Shown piece after piece: positions 26,398 to 35,208 of a stretch of 38,100 nt of DNA. The stretch comes from Shewanella sp. (GTDB lineage Bacteria; Pseudomonadota; Gammaproteobacteria; Enterobacterales; Shewanellaceae), in contig NZ_JABSSM010000041.1 of assembly GCF_013214165.1 (NCBI RefSeq), positions 1-38,100 on the forward strand, in the 5' to 3' direction. Below the pieces are notes generated by a model. It was not told the DNA's origin, ran no database searches, and saw nothing but the letters and a program-made list of their open reading frames with translations. A program made the translations under genes and the position numbers. Each line of letters starts with the position of its first letter. Position 1 is the stretch's first letter.

Positions 26398-27705
26398 TTA
26401 GCGGATTTTCTTGGCCTTGGTGGCCGGTCTGTTGGCGGAGTTTTTCACTTTTACTCGACGGCCTTGCATGTTTCTCTCACCGACGACCTGAGCGCCAGCG
26501 TTGTCTTCACGCTGCTGTTTCTTGGTGAAGCTACGACGCTTCTGTAATTGCTTGATTAGCATGTCTCGGCTACCGACTTCATATCCGGGGATCGTGATAC
26601 GGGGCAGTTTCTTGCCGATCAAGGTCTCGATATCGTATAAGGTGCGCTCCTCTTCACGGCTCACTAAAGAGATGGCCACTCCAGACTTACCCGCACGGCC
26701 AGTACGACCGATACGGTGAACGTAATCTTCGGCCAAGAAAGGCAGATCATAGTTAACTACGTATTCGAGATCTTGAATATCGAGGCCGCGCGCCGCCACT
26801 TCGGTGGCGACTAAGGCGCGAACCTTACCCTCTTTAAATTCTCTTAAGGCGCGGCGACGGTTACCCTGAGCCTTCTCACCATGGACCACGGATGAAGGGA
26901 TACCATCTAGGTTGAGCTCTTTAACCAGCTTATCGGCGGCATCACGCGTGGCGGTAAAGACGAGTACCTGTTGCCAGTTTTTCTTGCCGATAAGCTCGGA
27001 GAGTAACTCACGCTTGCGGCGTTGCTCAACAGGATAAATAACCTGGCTTACTGTGTCGGCCGTGCTGTTTTGGCTGTTTAGACTGATAAGCTTAGGCTTG
27101 ACTAACATGTCGTTAGCCAGCTTCTTCACGGCACTGGAGAATGTCGCCGAGAAGAGTAAGTTCTGACGCTGTTTGTTGACGGCCTGCATGATTTTTTGGA
27201 TATCGCTAATAAAGCCCATATCTAACATGCGGTCGGCTTCGTCTAACACCAAAAATTCGACATTAGACAGGTTTAAGTTACAGGCTTGAAGGTGCTCGAT
27301 CAGGCGGCCTGGCGTCGCGACTATGATGTCTGTGCCACGCTTAAGTTTCTGTGCTTGAGTCTCTAATTTAACCCCACCATAGATGGTCAATACAGAGACA
27401 TCGATATACTTGCTGTAATCACTGATGTTTTCGGCGATCTGCGAGGCAAGCTCACGTGTCGGTGTGAGGATCAGTGCCCGAGTATTGGATCTCTGTGTCT
27501 GCATCGGGTTATCGAACATTTTTTGCAGGATAGGCAGTGCGAAGGCAGCCGTTTTACCTGTGCCGGTTTGAGCACTGGCTAAGACATCCTGACCACGGCG
27601 GATAGCCGGTATGGCTTCTTGCTGAACAGGCGTCATTTTTTGATAACCGCATTCAGAGATAGCGCGCAAAATCTCGGGAGCAAAACTAAAAGATTCAAAT
27701 CTCAT
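26398..27705 (-). CDS. rhlE: ATP-dependent DEAD-box RNA helicase, RhlE type
   Basis: The helicase has 435 residues with all core motifs: Q motif around 23-29, motif I GTGKT at 48-52, PTREL at 82-86, TPGR at 131-134, DEAD at 155-158, SAT at 186-188 and HRIGRTGRAG further on. The tail is basic (GRRVKVKNSANRPATKAKKIR), as in RhlE relatives that aid ribosome assembly and RNA decay in the cold. An in-frame ATG at 27843 would add 46 residues with no helicase homology. ATG 27705 has GAGG at seven bases and is the better start. It probably heads an operon with the DUF2913-like gene. Confidence 0.93.
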   Translation of the reverse strand: MRFESFSFAPEILRAISECGYQKMTPVQQEAIPAIRRGQDVLASAQTGTGKTAAFALPILQKMFDNPMQTQRSNTRALILTPTRELASQIAENISDYSKYIDVSVLTIYGGVKLETQAQKLKRGTDIIVATPGRLIEHLQACNLNLSNVEFLVLDEADRMLDMGFISDIQKIMQAVNKQRQNLLFSATFSSAVKKLANDMLVKPKLISLNSQNSTADTVSQVIYPVEQRRKRELLSELIGKKNWQQVLVFTATRDAADKLVKELNLDGIPSSVVHGEKAQGNRRRALREFKEGKVRALVATEVAARGLDIQDLEYVVNYDLPFLAEDYVHRIGRTGRAGKSGVAISLVSREEERTLYDIETLIGKKLPRITIPGYEVGSRDMLIKQLQKRRSFTKKQQREDNAGAQVVGERNMQGRRVKVKNSANRPATKAKKIR

Positions 27706-28185
27706 CTTGGGGCCTCTATTTAACTTGTTCATCCACCTAGCCATACGCAGGTGATCTTCTATGTTCATCAGGCAGTGAGCGCCTAAACCACGAATAATTC
27801 GCGGCGGCGGAGTATAGCAATTTTTAGCCAGTTTTAACAGCATATCATTTTCTGCTCTATATCATGCCCATGTTGGCTTCATGTGGATTTATTTTGAGCC
27901 TATATCGAGGGGGAATGGCGCTGGATTTGACAGATAGAGGCTTTGGACTAGGCTTTACTTGATTCATATCTATCCTATTTAGAAGCGTACTCTGAACTCA
28001 ACGGATGTTGAGTGGGATTGATATAACGCATGGAGGCTATATGGCACGTTTTCAGTGTGCATTGAAAGGGATAATTCGTCATATCTTAAGTGATCTCTCT
28101 TCACGTTTTTCGCTTGCTTCATATTTGGCTTCCAGTCTTTTTTCGCAGTATTTCTCTGCTTATTGCTATCTACTAGAGAACTAAT
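27706..28185. other. Divergent promoter region between rhlE and the EAL gene
   Basis: The 480 bases hold no supported gene once the helicase start is corrected. The minus-strand part stays open in the helicase frame for 46 codons, which may be chance or part of a long leader; long 5' leaders are known for cold-shock helicase genes. GAGAACT precedes the EAL gene ATG. I see no clear operator. Confidence 0.35.
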
Positions 28186-29511
28186 ATGACTATTAATGTA
28201 CTGGTGATCGATGATTCCATAACTTGTTGCCGTGTCCTGAGCGAATACCTGATGCAGCTCGATATTAACCGTGTGGAATATTGTACCGATCCTGGCTCTG
28301 GGATTAAAATTTTGACCAAGTATGCCAAGGACTATCAGATCGTGGTCGTCGATCTGCATATGCCCAATATGGATGGTATCGAATTTTTGATGAATCTGAG
28401 TGATATCGGTTATAGGGGAGGCGTTATCATAGCGTCTTCGATGGAGAGCAGTATCATAGAAGCGGCTGCTCAGGTCGTAATAAATTCGAGTATTCGTCTC
28501 TTAGGTGCATTGACTAAACCTGTTTCTACTAAGCAACTTAAGCTGTGTATCGAGCGACTATTTATGATGGAAGCAGACCTGTCGCCTAAGCCAGTTTCTA
28601 TCTCTATCGATGAGTTACAGCGGGCCTTGAATGAGAATAAGGTGGTCCCCTATTTCCAGGCTCAGATGGATGCCAAAACGGGACAGATAATCGGGTTTGA
28701 AGTCTTATGTCGGCTCCAGCTTGGTCAGCGATTGCAATTGGTCACACCGGATCGATTCATTGAACTCGCCGAATCGCATAACCTGCTCAACGATTTGACT
28801 GAAAAACTGCTGCAGAAGGCTTTTGCACAGTGGAAGCTGATAAGCCAAGATGACGCCTGCATCGATTGCAGTCTCTCCATTAATCTGAGTCCAGAGCAAC
28901 TTAATCAAGCTCATTGGCCCAATAGATTGCTACAGTATTGCCACGATAATCAAATGCAAGCCGCTAAACTTACCATAGAGATCACCGAGAATCAGGCCTT
29001 GAGCGAGCAGAGCCAGTTTTCTAACATCACTCGATTACGCGTACATGAATTCGGAGTCGCCATCGACGATTTCGGCACCGGATATACTAATCTCACTCAG
29101 CTGTGTTGCTTGCCCATCAGTGAGCTCAAGTTAGACATGATTTTTGTAAGAGGGATCCACCAGGACCCCTTAGCACAAACGATTCTAAAATCCTTGCAGG
29201 ACATCAGCGCTAAACTTGGGATCCGTCTGGTAGCCGAAGGAGTCGAAGACCCTCTGGATCTGGACTATCTAGAGGGAGTCGAGAACCTGCTCTTACAAGG
29301 CTATTTGATTTGTCGCCCCAAACCATTCAATGACTTGATGCGTTGGCTTAAGGCGCATAAGAAGGTTGGAAGGGGGGAATTCAACGTTAGCGATATGGCA
29401 AATGATGAGTCTCTGGCTAACAATGAATCCCTAGTTAATGCAAGTGTTAAGTCAAGCCCACTGATTTCTGCGGAGCTCTTCAAGACACGGACTTCCAATT
29501 ACACCATCTGA
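28186..29511 (+). CDS. Receiver-EAL cyclic-di-GMP phosphodiesterase
   Basis: The 441-residue protein couples a response-regulator receiver domain (about 1-125; DD at 9-10, phospho-acceptor Asp56 in VVVDLHMP, Lys111) to an EAL domain (about 143-390). Catalytic elements are retained: FEVLCR (Glu172 of the EAL signature), SINLS, EITEN, DDFGTGYTNL, ELKLD, AEGVED and LQGYL. It should hydrolyse c-di-GMP when phosphorylated by an unknown kinase; none is adjacent. The C-terminal ~50 residues are a low-complexity tail with DESLA/NESLV repeats. Confidence 0.92.
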   Translation: MTINVLVIDDSITCCRVLSEYLMQLDINRVEYCTDPGSGIKILTKYAKDYQIVVVDLHMPNMDGIEFLMNLSDIGYRGGVIIASSMESSIIEAAAQVVINSSIRLLGALTKPVSTKQLKLCIERLFMMEADLSPKPVSISIDELQRALNENKVVPYFQAQMDAKTGQIIGFEVLCRLQLGQRLQLVTPDRFIELAESHNLLNDLTEKLLQKAFAQWKLISQDDACIDCSLSINLSPEQLNQAHWPNRLLQYCHDNQMQAAKLTIEITENQALSEQSQFSNITRLRVHEFGVAIDDFGTGYTNLTQLCCLPISELKLDMIFVRGIHQDPLAQTILKSLQDISAKLGIRLVAEGVEDPLDLDYLEGVENLLLQGYLICRPKPFNDLMRWLKAHKKVGRGEFNVSDMANDESLANNESLVNASVKSSPLISAELFKTRTSNYTI

Positions 29512-29635
29512 TCAATACTGGCCGGTATCATCAGCTTTCACATGGATAACCATATGCTCAGCTCAAGTTTTACCATGTGTTTAGCCGTTAAACCTTGAGT
29601 GAGACCGTGCTTGAATCTTGGCTTGCAGCTGACAA

Positions 29636-30850
29636 TTAAGCCCGTCTTGCTGCTGTTGAACTTTGTTTTTTTGCGTGTTTTTTTGAGTGTTTACTGAGTA
29701 AATTTTGAACCATAAGCGTCGTCAAACCCGCTAGTGCCCCCCAAAGAGCCGATCCTATGTGCCATAGCATGAGATCCGATGCTGTGACTAACAAGGTTAA
29801 CAATGCGGCTTCGCTATAACGTGGTGAACTCAGGGCCTGTTGCAAGCTAGTGCCTATGGTCGATAGCAAGGCGATCCCCGCGAGCGCCAATATGAGTGCC
29901 GATGGCAAACTTTCGAATAGGGTCATCAAGCTGACGGCGCTCATGCCCATCAAGATGTAGAACACGCCTGCGGCGACAGCACTCCAATAGCGCTTGTCTG
30001 GGTCGGCGTCGGCGTTCTCTGTCATACAGATAGCCGCGGTAATGGCGGCCAAATTAATACCGAAACCGCCGAACGGGGCGATCAACATGTTGACCAGACC
30101 TGTCACGGTTATGGTGCGCGACACAGGTGGGTGGTAATCATGAGCCTTGAGCACCGCTATGCCGGGCATATTCTGGGATGCCATGGTGACAATAAACAGA
30201 GGCAGTCCAATGCTGATAAAGGCCGGCAGACTCAACTCGGGCTGAATGTACTCTAGTTCACTCATCTGCCATTGCAGTTGAGGCCAGTCAATTAACTGCA
30301 TTGACCAAGCCGCGCCAAAGCCTGCGATGAGCACTGCCAACATGGTGTAGCGGGGGAGGGTATGTTTGCAAACCAGATAGGTGATAAGCATAGTCAAGAC
30401 TAGGGGGGCTTGCTGGTTCATCAGGTTGAAGGTGTTGATGCCGAAATTAATCAAGATACCCGCCAGCATGGCGCTGGCTATCTGCTGTGGGATCTTATTC
30501 ATCACCTTCTCAAACCAGCCTGTCATCCCCGCTAGGGTGATCAAGGCCGCCGAGAATAGGAAAGCGCCCACGGCTTGGTTGATGGTGAAACCTTGGGTGC
30601 CTGAGATGAGCAGTGCGGCCCCTGGCGTAGACCAGGCGATGAGGAGTGGCACCCGATAGTATAGAGAAAGACCGATGGAGGTGACGCCCATGCCAAGGCC
30701 CAGGGCGAAGATCCAGCTCGACACCAGCTGCAGATCGCCGCCCAAATTGATAGCCGCTTGATAGATAAGAGCCACAGTGCTGGTGAACCCAACCAAAACG
30801 GCGATAAAACCTGTGTTGATGCGATTTAGGATTACGCTTAATTGAGTCAT
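29636..30850 (-). CDS. ydcO: BenE/YdcO-family transporter
   Basis: This inner-membrane transporter of 404 residues belongs to the benzoate/H+ symporter (BenE) family. About 11-12 hydrophobic helices are visible, with the early motif WSTPGAALL and later APFGGFGINLAAITAAICM. No benzoate-degradation genes are near, so benzoate is doubtful as substrate. The divergent XRE-cupin regulator makes this the same arrangement as E. coli ydcO-ydcN (sutR). The C-terminus is basic (SKHSKKHAKKQSSTAARRA). Confidence 0.88.
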   Translation of the reverse strand: MTQLSVILNRINTGFIAVLVGFTSTVALIYQAAINLGGDLQLVSSWIFALGLGMGVTSIGLSLYYRVPLLIAWSTPGAALLISGTQGFTINQAVGAFLFSAALITLAGMTGWFEKVMNKIPQQIASAMLAGILINFGINTFNLMNQQAPLVLTMLITYLVCKHTLPRYTMLAVLIAGFGAAWSMQLIDWPQLQWQMSELEYIQPELSLPAFISIGLPLFIVTMASQNMPGIAVLKAHDYHPPVSRTITVTGLVNMLIAPFGGFGINLAAITAAICMTENADADPDKRYWSAVAAGVFYILMGMSAVSLMTLFESLPSALILALAGIALLSTIGTSLQQALSSPRYSEAALLTLLVTASDLMLWHIGSALWGALAGLTTLMVQNLLSKHSKKHAKKQSSTAARRA

Positions 30851-30900
30851 ATCTATACTGCTCTGGTTTATGCCAATTGGTATTATGTGTTAATCTCATT

Positions 30901-30953
30901 TTGTGCGTTATAACGCACAAGTCGAAACTAACACTGTACGTTATAGCGCACAA
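30901..30953. promoter_or_regulatory. Tandem palindromic operators between ydcO and ydcN
   Basis: TTGTGCGTTATAACGCACAA (30901-30920) is a perfect 20-bp palindrome. A second copy at 30934-30953 differs at three positions, and the two centres are 33 bp apart, about three helical turns, so bound dimers would sit on the same face. The pair lies between two divergent genes, and the right copy ends seven bases before the regulator ATG. Binding by the XRE-cupin protein, with autoregulation and control of the transporter, is the natural inference. Confidence 0.8.
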
Positions 30954-30960
30954 GGGTGAT

Positions 30961-31503
30961 ATGAAGAAAAACATCAATGGCTCGTTAGGCAGGCGACTAA
31001 AACAGGCGCGAGCGAACAAGGGCTGGAGTCTAGATCGCGCCAGCGTCGAGACGGGGGTTTCCAAGGCTATGTTAGGCCAGATTGAACGGGGTGAATCCAG
31101 CCCCACCATAGTCAGGTTATGGAGTATTGCCAATGGCTTCGAGTTACCCCTGTCTTATTTTTTGACCGATTTAGCGGTGGCGAAGACCCCAGATATCATG
31201 CTAAATGCCGAGTCCGATATCGAGGTAGTGACTCTGTTTCCTTTCGATGAAGATACCGGCTTAGAAACGTTTCAGATCACCTTAGCGCCGGGGAGAGAAT
31301 ACCTGTCGGCACCACACAATGAGGGAGTGATAGAACACATCATAGTGGTGAGTGGCACTATGGAGTATTTCTTGAATAGGCAGTGGCACATCTTGGTTCA
31401 GGGCCAAGTGGTTAAATTTGGCGCCGATAGTCAGCATGGCTACCGTAATCTGTCAGATAAGCCTGCCATGATCCATAATATCATCTGCTATAAAAAGAGA
31501 TGA
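30961..31503 (+). CDS. ydcN: XRE-family regulator with C-terminal cupin domain, YdcN/SutR-like
   Basis: The 180-residue regulator has a helix-turn-helix at about 8-62 (GRRLKQARANKGWSLDRASVETGVSKAMLGQIERGESSP in shorter blocks) and a cupin domain at about 105-175 (EGVIEHIIVVSGTMEYF). Cupin domains in this class bind a small ligand. Length and architecture match E. coli YdcN (SutR), also divergent from ydcO. ATG 30961 is preferred, with AGGG upstream. An in-frame ATG at 30877 would translate straight through both palindromic operators and add 28 unrelated residues. Confidence 0.88.
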   Translation: MKKNINGSLGRRLKQARANKGWSLDRASVETGVSKAMLGQIERGESSPTIVRLWSIANGFELPLSYFLTDLAVAKTPDIMLNAESDIEVVTLFPFDEDTGLETFQITLAPGREYLSAPHNEGVIEHIIVVSGTMEYFLNRQWHILVQGQVVKFGADSQHGYRNLSDKPAMIHNIICYKKR

Positions 31504-31528
31504 AGACTCGCTGATACGGGATAATAGC

Positions 31529-31572
31529 AGCAAGCAGGTTTGCTTAATAGCAATCGCTATCACCTGCTTGCT
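31529..31572. terminator. Long inverted repeat between convergent genes
   Basis: AGCAAGCAGGT (31529-31539) is the exact reverse complement of ACCTGCTTGCT (31562-31572), and the loop carries a nested stem ATAGC-AATC-GCTAT. No proper T run follows, so termination is plausible but not certain. It sits between the ydcN and M24 stop codons. Confidence 0.5.
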
Positions 31573-31631
31573 TATAGCAGTTCCATTAAGTAAGTGAACA
31601 TTGAGCGATCATAAATTTAATGGGATTAGCA

Positions 31632-33419
31632 TTAGATTGCTTGGGTTACACGGGCTAGCCAGGCTAACTCTTCACCCTGCATCAGGGGGGAGAGTGTATC
31701 GAATACCTGTCGATGATAATCATTGAACCAGTTTAGCTCTATGTCGGTTAACAGGCTTTTATCTATGAGGCGTGAGTCCATGGGGATCAGTGTCAAGACA
31801 TCGAATTCAAACATCTCTCTTTCGGCGTTTGCCAAGGCTGCACATGGACGCACGGTAATAAGATTCTCCAGGCGAATACCAAACTCGTTGGCGCGATAAT
31901 AGCCTGGCTCATTAGAGACCACCATGCCTGGTAGCAGGGCGACATCATTGCTGTTTTTCGCTATGCGCTGTGGACCTTCGTGAACATTGAGGAAGTGGCC
32001 TACGCCATGGCCTGTGCCGTGATCATAATCGAATCCATGTTGCCACAAGTATTGGCGCGCGAAACCGTCTAATTGCTGGCCCGTGGTGCCGCGAGGAAAC
32101 TTAGCCTGATCCAGTGCGATATGGCCCTTAAGCACTAAGGTGACCATCTTCTTGTGTTCACTAGTGACTTGGCCTATGGCTATGGTTCGGGTGACATCTG
32201 TGGTGCCATCGAAGTACTGAGCGCCAGAATCAACCAGATATAAGCTATTTTTGGTCATGGTCGCCGGGATGCCATTATTGTGATTGTAATGACACATGGC
32301 GGCGTTTGCGCCCACGGCAGAGATGGTATCGAAGCTAGGCTCTTTATACAGCTCATCTTCTAAGCGAAAGCTCTCCAGCTTGTCGGCCAGTACGCCTTCG
32401 TCATGAAAGTGCTCGGCCTCTACTTGCTTATCTAACCAGGCTAAGAAGCGACTCACCGCGACGCCGTCACGAACATGACAGGCACGCATGCCTGCCAGCT
32501 CGGTGGTATTTTTCTGTGCCTTGGCCAGGGATACAGGATCGAAACCTGGGATAAGAATCGCACCGGCCTGTGCTGCGATTAGCTGAGACCAGGCATTAGT
32601 CGAATTTTGATCGGCGAGTAGCTTAACGCCTGCAAGTCGCTGCAGCGCATCTTTAAGCTCACTTTCGGCTTTGAAACTGACACCAGCGCCAACATGCTCA
32701 GATGTCCCAGCCGGGAGTTTTTCAATATCGGTGAACAGGGTCATGTCGCCATTAGCGGTCAATAGGGCTGCGCCCAAAATAACCGGCAGACGCGGCACGT
32801 CATTGCCGCGGATATTCAGTAACCAGCAAAATGAATCCAGTGACGTGATAAGGGCCATGTCTGCGCCGGACTCGGCCACCACCGCTGCAATCTGTTGACG
32901 TTTCTGTAGACTGCTTTTACCCGCACGCTTCTCATCGAAGAGGATAGCAGGCGCATCAGAGGCTAGTGGGCGGTCTTGCCAATGAAGATCGATAGGATTT
33001 TTATCGACGGCAATCAAGGCCATTTGTGCCTTGTTTAGCTGGTTTTCAGCCGATTTTTGCCAGCTTAATGGATGCAGACGAGGATCGTAACCTACGCGGG
33101 CATCTGCGCTTAAGGTGGCTGTTAGCCACTGGATTTGAGGCGTATCGGCCAGGCTCATGTATTGAAATAGCTCACCATCGACCTGCAGCTTGACCTGAAC
33201 TGTGTATCGACCATCGACAAAGATAGCCGCGCTTTCTTTGAGGATGATGATCATGCCGGCAGAGCCTGTGAAGTTACTGATCCACTGCATGCGCTCGTTA
33301 CGCTCGGGAACATATTCGCCTAAATATTCATCGGCGCGGGGTATAATAAAGGCATCGAGATTGGCTTTGGCCATCTCACTGCGAACCGCATCGAGTCGTG
33401 CGGCAATTGATTGAGACAT
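31632..33419 (-). CDS. Xaa-Pro aminopeptidase (aminopeptidase P), M24B
   Basis: This three-domain aminopeptidase P is 595 residues long, the size of the eukaryote-like long form. Two creatinase-like N-terminal domains (about 1-130 and 160-305) precede the pita-bread catalytic domain (about 310-530). The five metal ligands are present: Asp397, Asp408, His471 (GTGHGVGHF), Glu504 (SNEPGYY) and Glu518 (RLEN). It should release the N-terminal residue ahead of proline in the cytosol. CCGGAG precedes the ATG. Confidence 0.93.
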   Translation of the reverse strand: MSQSIAARLDAVRSEMAKANLDAFIIPRADEYLGEYVPERNERMQWISNFTGSAGMIIILKESAAIFVDGRYTVQVKLQVDGELFQYMSLADTPQIQWLTATLSADARVGYDPRLHPLSWQKSAENQLNKAQMALIAVDKNPIDLHWQDRPLASDAPAILFDEKRAGKSSLQKRQQIAAVVAESGADMALITSLDSFCWLLNIRGNDVPRLPVILGAALLTANGDMTLFTDIEKLPAGTSEHVGAGVSFKAESELKDALQRLAGVKLLADQNSTNAWSQLIAAQAGAILIPGFDPVSLAKAQKNTTELAGMRACHVRDGVAVSRFLAWLDKQVEAEHFHDEGVLADKLESFRLEDELYKEPSFDTISAVGANAAMCHYNHNNGIPATMTKNSLYLVDSGAQYFDGTTDVTRTIAIGQVTSEHKKMVTLVLKGHIALDQAKFPRGTTGQQLDGFARQYLWQHGFDYDHGTGHGVGHFLNVHEGPQRIAKNSNDVALLPGMVVSNEPGYYRANEFGIRLENLITVRPCAALANAEREMFEFDVLTLIPMDSRLIDKSLLTDIELNWFNDYHRQVFDTLSPLMQGEELAWLARVTQAI

Positions 33420-33769
33420 AAATACTCCGGTGTTTACTCACTCATGCTTCGGCATCATCAGATACTGTGAGTCAGCATTACTCTTATTAAAATGAGGGTC
33501 TAGGATGTAAGGGGATTATCTCAGTTGAAGCAGGCGGTGGGAAGCATAAGCGATGGGAATATTGAGCATAAAAATATCAAGACAGAAAAAGAGGTAAACT
33601 TTAAAACATAATATTTGTTACATGTGTTGAAAAATCAATTAGATTAGCGGCTCATCATCTAGATTGTATTGCTCTTCAATGCCATTAACTCGATAGAGGG
33701 TGCCCTTTATTCTGCCTCACGGAACTGATATTCACTCACCTTGTTGCTTAAGGTTTTAATGGAAAACAA
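33420..33769. other. Divergent promoter region, no distinct element
   Basis: These 350 bases separate the M24B gene from the MFS gene. They contain AT-rich stretches but no repeat, hairpin or operator that I can defend. Confidence 0.3.
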
Positions 33770-34996
33770 ATGGAAAAGGAAATGAAAAGGGAAACGAAAA
33801 TGCCATTTAATGTGTGGGTGCTTACCCTAGCGCAGGCTTTTGCCATGAGCGCCGCACCTATGATGATGTTACTGGGTGGGATTTTAGGTGTCGAGCTTGC
33901 ACCTAGTCCCATATTAGCGACTCTGCCTATAGCCTCCATGGTGGTCGGTGTCGCCATCTCGATCTTGCCAGTGACTCAACTGATGCGCAGCTTAGGTCGG
34001 AAAAACGTGTTTATCGGCGGGTCGCTATTGGCGGCTGTGTCTGGGTTGGTGGCGGCCTATGCGGCCCAAGAGCATAACTTTGAGCTCTTTTGTTTCAGCG
34101 GTATTCTACTCGGATGTGCCGGCGCAGTTATCCAGCAATACCGCTTCGCGGCGATGGAGTCGGTGGCGCCAGAGCTTGGCGCCAAGGCCACATCGAGAGT
34201 CTTATTAGGCGGCTTGGTCGCCGCATTTCTGGGTCCTGAGCTTGCTGTGTTGGGGGGGGAGTTAATCGAGACGCCTTATGTCGGCGCGTTCCTATTTCTG
34301 ACCATGGTGAGCCTGCTCGCCGGGGTGACACTGTGTTTCTATCGAGAGGATAGCTCTGCATCATCTCGAGTGAGCATCGAGACTCAGGGAGATGTGAGAC
34401 CATTAAGGATCATATTGAATCAGGAGCAAATTTGGGTGGCGATTGCCGGGGCCATGATAGGCTTTGCCATGATGAGTTTCGTGATGACGGCGACACCACT
34501 GCATATGCACCATATCGAGCATCACTCCTTAGCCGATACCAAGTGGGTGATCCAGAGCCACATCATCGCCATGTATCTGCCGTCTCTGTTTACCGGTTAT
34601 TTGGTGGCAAAGTTAGGGGTGTCTAAGATGATGCTCACAGGTCTGCTGGCTTATTTTGTGACCATAGTGACGGCTTTAATGGGTAATGAAGTGCTCAACT
34701 ATTGGGCCGCCCTGGTATTACTCGGCCTAGGCTGGAACCTGTTATTTGTGGGCGGAACTGTGTTGCTACCCCGTTGTTATCGTCCCGACGAGCGTTTTAA
34801 GGTTCAGGCATTTAATGACACCTTAATATTTGGCTCCCAGGCCATAGCCTCTCTCAGTGCTGGTTGGGTCATACATCAACTCGGCTGGCAAGTGTTACTC
34901 ATTATCTGTATTCCATTTATCGGGATTCAGTTGCTGTTGATTTTTTGGTGGAAATTAAGCCAAAGCAAACTCTTAGTCACTAAGGCGAGTGAATAA
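33770..34996 (+). CDS. MFS transporter
   Basis: The product of 408 residues has about 12 hydrophobic helices and MFS hallmarks, including LMRSLGRKNVFIGG in the loop after TM2 (an A-type motif) and repeated Gly-rich helices. The substrate cannot be told. Three in-frame ATGs (33770, 33782, 33800) are possible; GGA seven bases before the first and AAGGGA seven bases before the third are comparable. The neighbouring peptidase genes hint at, but do not show, transport of a peptide-derived compound. Confidence 0.85.
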   Translation: MEKEMKRETKMPFNVWVLTLAQAFAMSAAPMMMLLGGILGVELAPSPILATLPIASMVVGVAISILPVTQLMRSLGRKNVFIGGSLLAAVSGLVAAYAAQEHNFELFCFSGILLGCAGAVIQQYRFAAMESVAPELGAKATSRVLLGGLVAAFLGPELAVLGGELIETPYVGAFLFLTMVSLLAGVTLCFYREDSSASSRVSIETQGDVRPLRIILNQEQIWVAIAGAMIGFAMMSFVMTATPLHMHHIEHHSLADTKWVIQSHIIAMYLPSLFTGYLVAKLGVSKMMLTGLLAYFVTIVTALMGNEVLNYWAALVLLGLGWNLLFVGGTVLLPRCYRPDERFKVQAFNDTLIFGSQAIASLSAGWVIHQLGWQVLLIICIPFIGIQLLLIFWWKLSQSKLLVTKASE

Positions 34997-35208
34997 TCTG
35001 GTCTCATTTTTGCTTGGGTAGCCTTAGGCTTTACTCTTAAGCTGAATAAGTTTCTACTGCTCCCCTGTATATTTTATGCTAAAAATAGCACTCATGTCAT
35101 TGTGGGCTCTGAACCTGTGGTCGAGCCAGGCAATAGATAACGTTTGGCAAGGCATCAGGCCTTGCTTCTTGGATAAGAAGATAGCTAAAAATCTAAAAGG
35201 GTAACCCT

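Noticed and set aside
27706..27843. 46-residue N-terminal extension of the RhlE-type helicase
   Set aside because: It has no homology to DEAD-box proteins, and ATG 27705 has a properly spaced GAGG and begins exactly at the conserved helicase N-terminus.
30510..31133. 207-codon frame antisense to ydcN and overlapping ydcO in another frame
   Set aside because: It crosses two real genes and the operator region and has low-complexity, domain-free sequence.
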